In this document: piece after piece, positions 1 to 6,970 of the stretch
How positions within the stretch are numbered: the stretch's first letter is position 1
How the letters are laid out: every line of letters begins with the position of its first letter
DNA from: an uncultured Bacillota bacterium
GTDB lineage: Bacteria > Bacillota_I > Bacilli_A > Izemoplasmatales > UBA1188
NCBI GenBank assembly: GCA_937907585.1
Contig: CALCVH010000139.1
Coordinates: 1 to 32,280, forward strand
Direction: 5' to 3'
DNA: 32,280 nt
Translations under genes and position numbers: made by a program
Notes under the pieces: model-generated
What the model was told of the DNA's origin: nothing
Databases searched by the model: none
The model's input: the letters and a program-made list of their open reading frames with translations, nothing else

Positions 1-69
1 ACAGCGTTGAAATTATGCGACATACTCGAGTGTAGTATCTATGATATTATCTCTAACAACAACAAATAA
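1..69 (+). CDS. C-terminal end of Cro/XRE-like HTH protein (partial copy)
   Basis: These 22 codons plus a TAA are the 3' end of the gene that starts at 31743. The reading frame enters the window in phase at base 1. See the complete copy at 31743-31952. Confidence 0.85.
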   Translation, partial: TALKLCDILECSIYDIISNNNK

Positions 70-397
70 AATCGATAAGAAAGAAGGAAGTTATTATGAA
101 TATTAAATTTGAACAAATACCACTATTAGAGTGTAGTGATATTGAAGTTAAAGTAAAACAAGTAAGCGAGAAAGGTTGTGTGCTTCTTCTCTATAAGACA
201 GCAAGAACTGATTATCGTATCTTGAATAAACTCTTTGGTCTTTATAATTGGAAATGCGACTACAAAGAAATTAAAGGAAATCTCTTTTGCACTATCTCTA
301 TCTACGATGAAGAAAAACACGAGTGGATAGAAAAGCAAAATGTAGGTATCGAAAGTCGAGAAGATGAAGAAGGCAACGAAAAGAAAGGCGAAGCAAG
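1..397. repeat. Terminal direct repeat, left copy (circular overlap)
   Basis: Identical to 31884-32280. It begins inside the C-terminal part of an HTH gene and ends inside the annealing-protein gene, so both genes continue smoothly across the junction. This is what a circular molecule assembled with an overlap looks like. A packaged terminal repeat would not need to start and stop mid-gene in this way, though it cannot be excluded. The non-redundant length is 31,883 bp. Confidence 0.95.
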
Positions 398-980
398 TGA
401 TAGTCTTAAAAGAGCAGGCTTTACTCTTGGCATAGGTCTTGAACTCTACAGCGCACCATTTATCTTCGTTAAGAGCGACAAAGTAGAAGTAGTCAAGAAA
501 GATGACAAACGCTATGAACTCAAAGATAGATACGAGAAGTTCTATGTTAACGATATTGAATACGATGATGATAGAAAGATTAGTTATTTATCAATCGTTA
601 ACTCAAAGAAAGTAGTTGTTTACACTAATGGTCGCAAGAAATCTACTCTTGACACTAAAGCACCAAAAGAAGTGACAAGCGATGGCGAAGTTGTATTAAG
701 CGAAGTAATGAAGCAAAAGATATTCGCTAAAGAAATCGAAGAACAAAAAGAAGATGAAGTGCCTTATCCTGAAGTTAAGAGCGATACAGCACCAAATGTT
801 CTTTCAAAGTTAACTAGCGATAGATTAAATAGTTTATACAATGGCTTAACCGAAGAACAAAAACAAAAGTTCATCGCTTGGATACAAAACAAGTTCAACA
901 AGTTCGCTATTAGAGAATTAAGCGAATTTGAAGCAATATTAAGTATTAACGCTTTAGAGAAATCTTTTGCGAAGAAATAA
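96..980 (+). CDS. Rad52-like single-strand annealing protein
   Basis: A 294-aa protein likely to anneal complementary single strands during phage recombination. Residues about 25-130 carry the signature of the Rad52/Rad22-type phage annealing family: a VLLLYKTARTDYRILN segment, then GEASDSLKRAGFTLGIG followed by ELYSAPFIF. The C-terminal half is charged and less conserved, and ends in a helical region that may bind a partner such as SSB. The ribosome site AAGAAGGAAG lies just upstream of the ATG. It is followed by a Gp157/Gam-like gene and a PD-(D/E)XK nuclease, the usual exonuclease-annealase pairing. It appears cotranscribed with the HTH gene upstream across the circle junction. The family call is from recognised motifs, not a search. 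Confidence 0.82.
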   Translation: MNIKFEQIPLLECSDIEVKVKQVSEKGCVLLLYKTARTDYRILNKLFGLYNWKCDYKEIKGNLFCTISIYDEEKHEWIEKQNVGIESREDEEGNEKKGEASDSLKRAGFTLGIGLELYSAPFIFVKSDKVEVVKKDDKRYELKDRYEKFYVNDIEYDDDRKISYLSIVNSKKVVVYTNGRKKSTLDTKAPKEVTSDGEVVLSEVMKQKIFAKEIEEQKEDEVPYPEVKSDTAPNVLSKLTSDRLNSLYNGLTEEQKQKFIAWIQNKFNKFAIRELSEFEAILSINALEKSFAKK

Positions 981-999
981 GAAAGAGAGATTATAAATT

Positions 1000-1344
1000 A
1001 TGTATGAATTAGAATTAATTACAAACGAAAAAGATTTAATGACATTTACGAAAGAAAAGTCACAAGAAATCAAAGACTTATTAAAGTATGTTGAAAACGC
1101 TAAAAAAGTCGAAAAAGAAGTCAAAGACACTATTGAGAAAGCGATGACTAAAATCTATCTCGAAACAGGTCAAACAAAGATTGAAAGTAAGTTTGTTAAT
1201 GTTGCTTATGTGCCTGCGACTACTACAACGAAATTCGATGAAAAAGCGTTCAAAGAAGATTATCCTGAACTTTACGAAAAATATCTAAAGACTTCATCAA
1301 AGAAGCAATCAATTAGAATTACAACTTACGATGAAGTTGAATAA
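1000..1344 (+). CDS. Gp157/Gam-like small recombination-module protein (putative)
   Basis: A 114-aa protein. Residues 15-55 are rich in Lys and Glu and look like a long coiled-coil helix. The C-terminal part (KFDEKAFKEDYPELYEKYL, then SIRIT) resembles the tail of short phage proteins found next to recombinases, including the Gp157/host-nuclease-inhibitor group. Ribosome site GAAAGAGAG sits before the ATG. It lies 19 bases after the annealing-protein gene and overlaps the start of the nuclease gene by 14 bases, so the three are probably translated together. The role as a nuclease modulator is inferred mainly from position; the sequence itself is weakly diagnostic. Confidence 0.5.
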   Translation: MYELELITNEKDLMTFTKEKSQEIKDLLKYVENAKKVEKEVKDTIEKAMTKIYLETGQTKIESKFVNVAYVPATTTTKFDEKAFKEDYPELYEKYLKTSSKKQSIRITTYDEVE

Positions 1345-2008
1345 TGATTTTATCGACTTTAATGAAATAGAACATAGATACTTTATAAATAGCGTAGAGT
1401 TGCCGAGTGTCACTAGACTTATCTCTTGTATCTTTGGAAATATCTACGCTAGTGTATCTAGCACTATTCTACAAAGCGCAAGCGCATACGGAAGTAAAGT
1501 TCACGATGAAATAGACACTCACTTTAAAAACAACGCTCAAAACAGCGTTTTTGAAACAACTGAAGCAAGAATATTCTTTGAACAAATAGCGAAGAAGCAT
1601 AACATTAAGTATATCGCTAGTGAAGAAGCAATCGCTATCAGTCGCAATAACAAATATATAGCGTGTGGTAAGTTCGATTTACTTTGTCTATATGATGATT
1701 GCTTAACGCTCATCGATTTCAAGACAACAAGCACTATTCACTTACAAGAAGTTATCTTACAACTTAACTCTTACGCTATAGGTCTTAAACAATTACTAGA
1801 AGATGAGTTCATCAAGATAGATTTAAAGAAGATAAAATTGCTAGTTATACAACTGAAAGAAACAAAGTATAATATTAAAGAGATACCTGTTATCGATGAA
1901 GAAATCGTATTGAATAAACTAGAGATTGCGAAAGACATTTATGAAAAAGAAACCGATAGAGTGCTTAACGAACAAGCACGAGTATTACAAAGTAGCGACT
2001 TGCATTAA
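1331..2008 (+). CDS. PD-(D/E)XK (RecB/Cas4-like) nuclease
   Basis: A 225-aa nuclease, probably the exonuclease that makes single strands for the annealing protein. The active-site pattern is visible: a Glu near residue 97 (SEEAIAI), ACGKFDLL around 113 supplying the Asp, LIDFKTTST around 132 supplying Asp-x-Lys, and the downstream QLNSYAIGL helix with its conserved Gln and Tyr. These are the motifs of RecB-family/Cas4-like folds. The ATG lies inside the end of the preceding gene. The C-terminus ends abruptly and overlaps a Cys-rich ORF in another frame, which raises the question of whether a C-terminal cysteine cluster has been separated from this protein. Confidence 0.8.
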   Translation: MKLNNDFIDFNEIEHRYFINSVELPSVTRLISCIFGNIYASVSSTILQSASAYGSKVHDEIDTHFKNNAQNSVFETTEARIFFEQIAKKHNIKYIASEEAIAISRNNKYIACGKFDLLCLYDDCLTLIDFKTTSTIHLQEVILQLNSYAIGLKQLLEDEFIKIDLKKIKLLVIQLKETKYNIKEIPVIDEEIVLNKLEIAKDIYEKETDRVLNEQARVLQSSDLH

Positions 2009-2204
2009 AACTCGTAAAATAAAGTTTTGTGATAAATGTATTCGCTATGATGAGTGTATCGCACTATCTAACGCTATTGAAACAAGCGACTTATCATCGC
2101 TCAACGAATTAGATGAGTTAGTCGCTCGCAACAACGCTGAAAAAAAGAATACGATAAATATCTATAAGAAGTTGTTAGAACTAAAGAATAGACAGCAGTA
2201 TTAA
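1941..2204 (+). CDS. Small Cys-cluster protein overlapping the nuclease gene
   Basis: An 87-aa ORF in a different frame, overlapping the nuclease gene by 68 bases. A TTG start at 1926 is also possible, but the ATG at 1941 is preferred; neither has a good ribosome site. Residues about 21-39 contain Cys followed by CDKCIRYDEC, a C-x9-C-x2-C-x4-C arrangement that could bind zinc or an Fe-S cluster. Cas4 and AddB nucleases carry a similar C-terminal triad, so this may be a detached or frameshifted nuclease tail. The rest is a charged helix. The stop codon lies in the loop of the operon terminator. Confidence 0.55.
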   Translation: MKKKPIECLTNKHEYYKVATCIKTRKIKFCDKCIRYDECIALSNAIETSDLSSLNELDELVARNNAEKKNTINIYKKLLELKNRQQY

Positions 2205-2224
2205 CATACTGCTTTTTATTTTAT
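2194..2224 (+). terminator. Intrinsic terminator after recombination operon
   Basis: AGCAGTA and TACTGCT form a perfect 7-bp stem with a 6-nt loop, followed by TTTTATTTT. The stop codon of the last gene lies within the loop. It closes the operon that begins at the 31743 HTH gene. Confidence 0.85.
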
Positions 2225-2236
2225 TTAAAAAACTTC

Positions 2237-2264
2237 TTGCGCTCGCTTTTCTATGCTTTATAAT
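2237..2264 (+). promoter_or_regulatory. Promoter with A-tract/TTCTTG element
   Basis: -35 TTGCGC (2237-2242), 16-bp spacer, -10 TATAAT (2259-2264). An A-tract leading into CTTCTTG lies directly upstream and is shared with the promoters at 5435, 27443 and, on the minus strand, 21561. It drives the gene at 2304 and probably those that follow. Confidence 0.8.
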
Positions 2265-2270
2265 AATAAG

Positions 2271-2287
2271 CGTAGATAACTTCTACG
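2271..2287 (+). promoter_or_regulatory. 5'-terminal leader stem-loop
   Basis: CGTAGA and TCTACG form a 6-bp stem with a 5-nt loop. The stem starts 7 bases after the -10 box, at the expected +1, and is followed at once by the GGAAAGAGAG ribosome site. Confidence 0.65.
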
Positions 2288-2303
2288 GAAAGAGAGAAAA
2301 TTT

Positions 2304-2924
2304 ATGAAAGCAACAACAAAAGTTTACAAAAACGCTACATTAGACATTAGAAGTTTAACCGATACTTACGGATATAAGAAAATTTTAGTATCACTTAACG
2401 GACACTTCGTTATGCAGGGTAAAAATGCCGAAAGTAACGAATTGTTTGAGAAAGCATTAAATGTTAAGTTTGATTATAGCGATAAGTTTTATCACTTTAA
2501 TCTTGATAGCATTTATTTTAAAGATTGGGTTCTTTATATTAACGATTGCGCAATTAAAGAGTTTGCTGATATTTCTATTATAAGAATTATGCAACTCGTT
2601 TTAAGACCTATCACAAGTTACACTATTCGAGTTGTAAAATGTAATATTGACCACTACTACAATGCAAGTTGTTTTGAGTGGCAATATGCAACACAAGAAA
2701 GACTTTTAGAATATATCGAAGTTAAGAACAACGATGAACTTAAAAAAGAAATCAAAAAACTCACAAAAAAGTTTGAGAGCAAAAAAGAACACAATTATTG
2801 GTATGAACTTGGAATACTCGAAAATCGTGGCAAAAACTTTAACGCTTATGTTGATAAAATAAATGTTAATTTTACTAAAGACAATTTCGATGATGAAATT
2901 GCCGAAGCGTGTAAAATTCAATAA
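2304..2924 (+). CDS. Hypothetical early protein, 206 aa
   Basis: Not recognised. The protein is mixed alpha/beta, rich in aromatic residues in its first 130 residues, then has a Lys/Glu-rich helix (about 145-165) and an acidic C-terminus. No signal peptide or membrane segment is seen. It is the first gene behind the 2237-2264 promoter and has a clear GGAAAGAGAG ribosome site. The following gene starts 17 bases later behind its own GAAAGAGAG, so they form one operon. Position among early genes suggests host takeover or DNA metabolism, but nothing in the sequence fixes a role. Confidence 0.7.
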   Translation: MKATTKVYKNATLDIRSLTDTYGYKKILVSLNGHFVMQGKNAESNELFEKALNVKFDYSDKFYHFNLDSIYFKDWVLYINDCAIKEFADISIIRIMQLVLRPITSYTIRVVKCNIDHYYNASCFEWQYATQERLLEYIEVKNNDELKKEIKKLTKKFESKKEHNYWYELGILENRGKNFNAYVDKINVNFTKDNFDDEIAEACKIQ

Positions 2925-2941
2925 GAAAGAGAGAAAAGATT

Positions 2942-3256
2942 ATGATTAAAAATATTAAAAGATTTTATTCTTTGTTTAACCACAATGGTTTTACTAAATA
3001 TACATTTATCTCAAAAGACAAGATTGAAGCAAAAGATGATGACATTTTCGCTTGGGGAATTAAGAGATTGCAATATATCGAATACGAACATAATAGCGAC
3101 TATTATGATTTAAAAAAGACTATTAGAACTATATTTAATATCGAGTATAACGATATACCAAATCTTATTTGGATATTAAATAGATATTATGTAATTAAAT
3201 CGTATATATGTGATGATAATCATAATTATTGTATCACGCTAGAAAGTAAACACTAA
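2942..3256 (+). CDS. Hypothetical early protein, 104 aa
   Basis: Not recognised. A basic N-terminus is followed by alternating aromatic and charged residues with no membrane segment. Ribosome site AAGAAAGAGAG is correctly spaced. It sits between the 206-aa protein and the methyltransferase and shares their operon. Confidence 0.65.
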   Translation: MIKNIKRFYSLFNHNGFTKYTFISKDKIEAKDDDIFAWGIKRLQYIEYEHNSDYYDLKKTIRTIFNIEYNDIPNLIWILNRYYVIKSYICDDNHNYCITLESKH

Positions 3257-3280
3257 AAATAAGAAAGAGAGATGATGATT

Positions 3281-3829
3281 ATGGAAGAACAATTAAACTT
3301 ATTTGAAGCATTAGGTTTTGAAGATGAACTGCTCAATGTTCAAGAGATTAAAAAACCTAACGAGAAAAACGATGATTTCTTTTACTTTAATCAAGATGAG
3401 ATTATCGATGATTTAGTGAAAGAGTTTAGAACTTATAACAGCGTAGAAGATTATGTTAAAAACATTATGACAATACCTGTAGCGAAGTATCAGTTTAATC
3501 GTTTATGTCAAGGTTACAACGATGGCTATAATATATCGCTATTATTTAACCCTCATCGACTAGACACTAGCACAAAGACAAGCATATCGTTTTTTGAAGC
3601 ATTAAACACTAGCGAAGTCTATAAAAGACAATTTGCTAGATATTGTGTCAAAGTCGCTAATAAAGTCGATTTAGAGCGTAATTTCTACAAGTATATTGGA
3701 ATTGGTAGTGGTGGTATTCAATATGTAAATGAATTTCAGCCATATCTTGCTAGAGATATTTATAAAGCATATTGCAAAGATAACTTTAAAATTCTTGACC
3801 CTTGTAGTGGCTGGGGGGGGGAACATTAG
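3281..3829 (+). CDS. DNA methyltransferase, N-terminal part (split by frameshift)
   Basis: About 182 aa that end soon after the SAM-binding motif I, ILDPCSGWGG (about 172-181). Just before it is GIGSGGIQYVNEFQPYLA, typical of the same phage DNA methyltransferase family. The frame then runs off at a nine-G run (3813-3821) into a TAG. The other half of the enzyme continues in the -1 frame at 3820. The ATG at 3281 is chosen because GAAAGAGAG lies 9-11 bases upstream; ATGs at 3272 and 3275 are too close to it. As read, this fragment lacks the catalytic motif and should be inactive unless frameshifting, tract-length change or sequence error restores the frame. Confidence 0.8.
   Translation: MEEQLNLFEALGFEDELLNVQEIKKPNEKNDDFFYFNQDEIIDDLVKEFRTYNSVEDYVKNIMTIPVAKYQFNRLCQGYNDGYNISLLFNPHRLDTSTKTSISFFEALNTSEVYKRQFARYCVKVANKVDLERNFYKYIGIGSGGIQYVNEFQPYLARDIYKAYCKDNFKILDPCSGWGGEH
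3813..3821 (+). other. Nine-G homopolymer / slippery run in methyltransferase
   Basis: TGG followed by seven more G, then AAC. A -1 slip on the G run, or one extra G, joins the two halves as DPCSGW-GGG-TLGLAS. Such a run is very unusual in this AT-rich genome, where the next longest runs are six. Confidence 0.85.
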
Positions 3830-3843
3830 GTCTCGCTTCTTGT

Positions 3844-4329
3844 ATGTTTAAAAATATTGAGTATGTAACTAGCGACCCTAGTAAGAAAACTTATGAAGGT
3901 TTATTAAAGTTAAAAGAGTTCTTAAAACTAGGTGACAATTTCAAATATAACTGCTGTGGCTTTGAGAATTTAGAAGTTGAAGAAAACTACTTTGATTTTT
4001 GCTTCACAAGTCCACCATATTACGATACTGAAAGATACAGCGATGATGAAGAACAAAGTTATATCTCAAATAAGTCATATAACGAGTGGAAAGTTAACTT
4101 CTTATATGTTATGCTAGACAAGATACTTTACGCTCTTAAACCTAACGCTTATTGCTTGCTTAATGTAGGCAAAGTTAAATATCCTATCGATACTGATATT
4201 ATAGATTATTTGAAATCAAAAAATATTAAGTGCGAGCAAGTGCTAGACTTTAGAATTGGTGGCTATGGCATTGGTGCAAGAACCGATGATGAAAATAAAG
4301 GCGAACCGTTTTTGATTTTTAGAAAGTGA
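3844..4329 (+). CDS. DNA methyltransferase, C-terminal catalytic part
   Basis: The open frame extends back to 3820, and its first ATG is at 3844 with no ribosome site, so it is probably translated only as part of the full-length enzyme. It carries the catalytic motif IV as FTSPPYYDTERYSDDEEQS, about 55 residues in. The SPPY form is typical of beta-class enzymes that methylate exocyclic amino groups (N4-cytosine or N6-adenine). NVGKVKYPI and the final GEPFLIFRK also fit this family. The restored product would be about 350 aa, the usual size. No partner restriction enzyme is seen nearby, so an orphan phage methyltransferase for evading host restriction is the likely role. Confidence 0.8.
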   Translation: MFKNIEYVTSDPSKKTYEGLLKLKEFLKLGDNFKYNCCGFENLEVEENYFDFCFTSPPYYDTERYSDDEEQSYISNKSYNEWKVNFLYVMLDKILYALKPNAYCLLNVGKVKYPIDTDIIDYLKSKNIKCEQVLDFRIGGYGIGARTDDENKGEPFLIFRK

Positions 4330-4337
4330 GAATTAAT

Positions 4338-4559
4338 ATGCCTAGAGGAATTATATATACTGAACAATTCGATAGTGGCTATACAAACGATATAGCGATG
4401 AATTACGGACACAATACGCTTCATAAAGACAAAGGCGGAAACTATTATAGAACTGAAGAACAAACGAAAGATGATAGCAAGAAAAAACTTGATATTGATA
4501 AGTTGTTTAATGGCTGTTCAGCAAGTTACTTAATTGAGATAGAAAGCGAGAAATTATGA
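4338..4559 (+). CDS. Hypothetical protein, 73 aa
   Basis: Not recognised. The ATG at 4338 is chosen over a GTG at 4326; GAAAGTGAG lies upstream. The protein is Gly-, Tyr- and Lys-rich with no membrane segment, and has a motif-like NYGHNTLHKDKGGNYYR stretch. Its TGA overlaps the next ATG, so the two are translationally coupled. Confidence 0.6.
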   Translation: MPRGIIYTEQFDSGYTNDIAMNYGHNTLHKDKGGNYYRTEEQTKDDSKKKLDIDKLFNGCSASYLIEIESEKL

Positions 4560-4762
4560 ATAGAAAAGCAAAGAAAATTTATAAGCAATTAGAATATATG
4601 CTAGGCGATTTCGTAGCAGGTCTTATACTCGCTATATTGTGTGACTTGTTTTGCGAAATTGTTAAAGGCAAAGATATGATTGAGATGAGAAGTATTGAGA
4701 TTAAGATTAATGACTTCTTCAGCGCAAAACACGATTTTACGAAAGACAGGTATTTAAAATGA
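4556..4762 (+). CDS. Hypothetical small protein with one hydrophobic segment, 68 aa
   Basis: Residues about 15-32 (MLGDFVAGLILAILCDLF) are a hydrophobic, possibly membrane-spanning helix, preceded by a basic stretch. The rest is charged. It overlaps its neighbours on both sides by 4 bases (ATGA). No family is recognised. It could be a small membrane-directed early protein, for example one involved in superinfection exclusion, but this is a guess from the helix alone. Confidence 0.6.
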   Translation: MNRKAKKIYKQLEYMLGDFVAGLILAILCDLFCEIVKGKDMIEMRSIEIKINDFFSAKHDFTKDRYLK

Positions 4763-5277
4763 TTGAATTAGCGAATAGACAAATTAACAATAAACCTGAT
4801 TGGTATTATGAGCGAGCGAAGAAATTAGGCTACGCTATCATCAAAGAAGCAGGAAGTGACTTTTGTCGAGCGTGGCAACTAGGCGATATTATCGAAGTCA
4901 AGCGACTAGAAAAGTTCATTGTAAGCGAATTTACAGCGATTATAACAGGATATGAACAAGACCCTATTTCGCTTATCGAAAAGTTAAAAGCAAAGTGCGA
5001 AGAACACTATGGCAATATTTACGATTTATCTCAAAAGAAACAAAGCGAAGAAGCAAAGCGCAAATTGTTTAATGAAAAATGCAAGAACTATAGGCAATAT
5101 CGCTACATTATTACGATAGATGATAAGTATGTTCGTAATATCGCTAAAGGCAAAATTATTTATAATTCAGTTATCATCTACTTCACTTATCGCAAGAAAG
5201 AAGAACTTGTTGAGAAGATGAATAAACTCAATATCAAATACAATGTTAAATCAATTAGAAAGAACAAAATAAAATGA
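4759..5277 (+). CDS. Hypothetical early protein, 172 aa
   Basis: Not recognised. The N-terminal half is helical, with WYYERAKKLGYAIIKEAG and a C-x-W pair. The middle is a Lys/Glu-rich helix (about 80-105), and the C-terminus looks beta-rich (RYIITIDDKYVRNIAKGKII) and ends basic. Start and stop overlap the neighbouring genes by 4 bases each, so it is coupled to both. The basic tail might contact nucleic acid. Confidence 0.65.
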   Translation: MIELANRQINNKPDWYYERAKKLGYAIIKEAGSDFCRAWQLGDIIEVKRLEKFIVSEFTAIITGYEQDPISLIEKLKAKCEEHYGNIYDLSQKKQSEEAKRKLFNEKCKNYRQYRYIITIDDKYVRNIAKGKIIYNSVIIYFTYRKKEELVEKMNKLNIKYNVKSIRKNKIK

Positions 5278-5426
5278 CATACGAAGAAGCATTTGAATAC
5301 ATAACAACTTATGTTGTCAAAGAAGATGGCTCGATACATATTGAAGATATGAATAAATATCTTGAAGCGTGTAAAATTGTCGAGCAAGCGATTAAGAAAT
5401 TACGAAGTAAAAATACTACTTGTTAA
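5274..5426 (+). CDS. Small hypothetical protein, 50 aa
   Basis: The ATG overlaps the TGA of the preceding gene. GAAAGAAC lies upstream as a ribosome site. The protein begins MTYEEAFEYITTYVVKEDG and ends with a basic helix and a single Cys near the C-terminus. No family is recognised. Tight coupling and codon use like its neighbours support it as real. The A-tract of the next promoter begins right after its stop. Confidence 0.65.
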   Translation: MTYEEAFEYITTYVVKEDGSIHIEDMNKYLEACKIVEQAIKKLRSKNTTC

Positions 5427-5434
5427 AAAAGTTC

Positions 5435-5463
5435 TTGTATAAATATTGACTATCGCTTATATT
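5435..5463 (+). promoter_or_regulatory. Promoter with A-tract/TTCTTG element
   Basis: -35 TTGTAT (5435-5440), 17-bp spacer, -10 TATATT (5458-5463). It is preceded by TTAAAAAAGTTC, nearly identical to the promoter at 27443. It drives 5501-6428. Confidence 0.8.
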
Positions 5464-5468
5464 AATAG

Positions 5469-5486
5469 TGTCGATGAACTTCGATA
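5469..5486 (+). promoter_or_regulatory. 5'-terminal leader stem-loop
   Basis: TGTCGA and TCGATA pair (one G-U) around a 6-nt loop. The stem begins 6 bases after the -10 box and is followed directly by GAAAGG. Its sequence differs from the 2271 stem while pairing is kept. Confidence 0.6.
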
Positions 5487-5500
5487 GAAAGGCAGTCAAT

Positions 5501-5662
5501 ATGAGAAGAAAAAGACTATGGACTGAAATCTTTGAAGATTTAGATAAAGCACTTGCTTATCTAAAACAAGTCAAAGAAATCAATGGCTCACAAGTTCAAG
5601 TAGAACTTACCGAAGATTTAGCATTTAATTGCTATGTAGTAGAAACTTGGCAAGTAAGATAA
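5501..5662 (+). CDS. Small hypothetical protein, 53 aa
   Basis: The ATG at 5501 has GAAAGGCAG 7 bases upstream; an earlier in-frame start lies inside the leader stem-loop and is rejected. The sequence begins MRRKRLWTEIFEDLDKALAYL, a basic N-terminus followed by an amphipathic helix, and ends beta-like. No family is recognised. Confidence 0.65.
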   Translation: MRRKRLWTEIFEDLDKALAYLKQVKEINGSQVQVELTEDLAFNCYVVETWQVR

Positions 5663-5733
5663 TATATCTTAAAGTGAAGCGATAACACTTAAAACACTAC
5701 TTAAATTGAAAATTTAAAGAAAGAAGAAAGATT

Positions 5734-5913
5734 ATGAAAGAATATCAAGTTAATGTAAGAACTGAAAAACAACTAGAGCATTTAAGAGTTTATGCGAAAA
5801 GCGAAAAGAAAGCACTTGAACTCGCTAATAATCTATATAGTGATTACCAAAAACACAAATTCGTAAAGACATACAAAATACTTAATATAGTAGAAACAAG
5901 AAAGGTAGGTTAG
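5734..5913 (+). CDS. Small hypothetical protein, 59 aa
   Basis: It begins MKEYQVNVRTEKQLEHLRVY and has the ribosome site AAAGAAAGAAGAAAG. It looks like one beta strand followed by a long helix and a second strand. Upstream (5663-5733) lies only an imperfect inverted repeat (TTAAAGTG with CACTTAA). The stop is 5 bases before the next gene, so they are cotranscribed. Confidence 0.65.
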   Translation: MKEYQVNVRTEKQLEHLRVYAKSEKKALELANNLYSDYQKHKFVKTYKILNIVETRKVG

Positions 5914-5918
5914 AAAGT

Positions 5919-6428
5919 ATGTATATCGAAGAAGAAATTAAGTTAACAGCAAGACAAGAGTGGCTCTACAAATATCTTGTTGATAAAACATTTGTAGATA
6001 AGAAGATTGTGACTATTGAAGAAATCATTAACGATTACAATTTCTATAACAATATGAGAGATGATTTCGAACCTTATATATTCAACGATAAAGCGCACGA
6101 TAAATGTATCGCTGTGAGAAACGATATTGATATTCTCAATCTCACTTTCTCGAAAGAACATATCATCTATATCAAAGGCGATTACACTTACAAGATTGCG
6201 ACTACTAGAGAAGAAGTTAAAGAAATGCTAAAGCGTATCTATTATCGAGTAGCGTTCACTAAACTTAAAAAAGCAAGTAAACTCGTAGCGAAGATGAAGC
6301 GTGATAGTCTTATGCAATTAGTAGATAACGAAACGCTTGAACCACTTGAAGAAGCAGTCACAAAGTTCATCAGCGTATTCGAGAGCGATAACGATAATAT
6401 CGACAAAGCGAAAAAAGAAGCACAATAA
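5919..6428 (+). CDS. Hypothetical early protein, possibly DNA-binding, 169 aa
   Basis: The first 75 residues (TARQEWLYKYLVDK, then IVTIEEIINDYNF and KCIAVRNDIDILN) look like a winged-helix layout seen in many phage hypothetical proteins: two helices, a recognition-like helix and a short strand pair ending in GDYTYKIAT. The C-terminal third is a Lys/Glu-rich helix. GAAAGTATG gives a close ribosome site. It is the last gene before a strong terminator. With no recognised replication gene in the phage, it is one of the few candidates for an origin- or DNA-binding factor, but that is inference from shape only. Confidence 0.6.
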   Translation: MYIEEEIKLTARQEWLYKYLVDKTFVDKKIVTIEEIINDYNFYNNMRDDFEPYIFNDKAHDKCIAVRNDIDILNLTFSKEHIIYIKGDYTYKIATTREEVKEMLKRIYYRVAFTKLKKASKLVAKMKRDSLMQLVDNETLEPLEEAVTKFISVFESDNDNIDKAKKEAQ

Positions 6429-6441
6429 AGCGTGATTTAAG

Positions 6442-6476
6442 AAGTAGATAGTAAAATGTATTATCTACTTTTTTTT
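6442..6476 (+). terminator. Strong intrinsic terminator
   Basis: AAGTAGATA and TATCTACTT form a perfect 9-bp stem with an 11-nt loop, followed by six further T. It ends the 5501-6428 operon. Its T-run overlaps the -35 region of the next promoter. Confidence 0.92.
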
Positions 6477-6497
6477 GCGCTTCTATGCGCTTATAAT
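6470..6497 (+). promoter_or_regulatory. Promoter for 6532-7382 (weak -35)
   Basis: -10 TATAAT at 6492-6497, preceded by CTATGCGCT, a stretch resembling that before the 2259 box. The -35 region falls in the terminator T-run (6470-6475) and matches poorly, so this promoter may need an activator. Confidence 0.55.
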
Positions 6498-6531
6498 TTA
6501 AGTATCTTAAAAGAAAGCAGGTATTTATATA

Positions 6532-6747
6532 ATGAGCCAAAAAAGAAAACCACCACTCTATCAAGTTGTTTGCAAGAGTGACAACCTAGTTTATTTTCAA
6601 TCTACGAAGAAAGTTGATTGTGTCGATTTACTTCAAATAGCGTATTTTAAACTTCAAAGACCTAGTAGTGATTTTATCATTAGAAGAATTAACTCGTATA
6701 AGAAGAATAAGAGAATTTATTATGAAGATTGCGAAACTATTAGATAA
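6532..6747 (+). CDS. Small basic hypothetical protein, 71 aa
   Basis: It begins MSQKRKPPLYQVVCKSDNLV and is strongly basic, with two Cys in the first half. AAAGAAAGCAGG lies upstream but with a long spacing. The arrangement (strand, short turn, helix) resembles small phage DNA-binding or regulatory proteins, but no family is recognised. The end overlaps the next gene by 26 bases. Confidence 0.6.
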   Translation: MSQKRKPPLYQVVCKSDNLVYFQSTKKVDCVDLLQIAYFKLQRPSSDFIIRRINSYKKNKRIYYEDCETIR

Positions 6748-6970
6748 AATATGTAACTCTAAAAATGAGTTCAATAAGAGCGAGATTGATTATCTCATCA
6801 TTGAAAGCAAAGGTTTTGAGAAGCGAGAACTAAAGAAAATTAAATCTATCGTTCTCAACAATCAACAAGCGATTATGATGATGAAAGATGACACACTACT
6901 ACAAATTATCAATAGCAAGAAGTTATTACGCTTCATCGCTATCTATTTGTGTGTGAACGATGATAGATAA
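6722..6970 (+). CDS. Small hypothetical protein, 82 aa
   Basis: The ATG at 6722 (MKIAKLLDKICNSKNEF) is chosen over upstream alternatives because TAAGAGAA precedes it. The protein is helical with a basic middle (KREL-KKIKS) and ends with a hydrophobic helix. It overlaps both neighbours, by 26 and 11 bases. No family is recognised. Confidence 0.55.
   Translation: MKIAKLLDKICNSKNEFNKSEIDYLIIESKGFEKRELKKIKSIVLNNQQAIMMMKDDTLLQIINSKKLLRFIAIYLCVNDDR

Noticed and set aside
6497..6511. TTTAAG-TAT-CTTAAA hairpin near the 6492 promoter, as another +1 leader stem
   Set aside because: It overlaps the -10 box itself, so the left arm would not be transcribed; excluded from the leader family.
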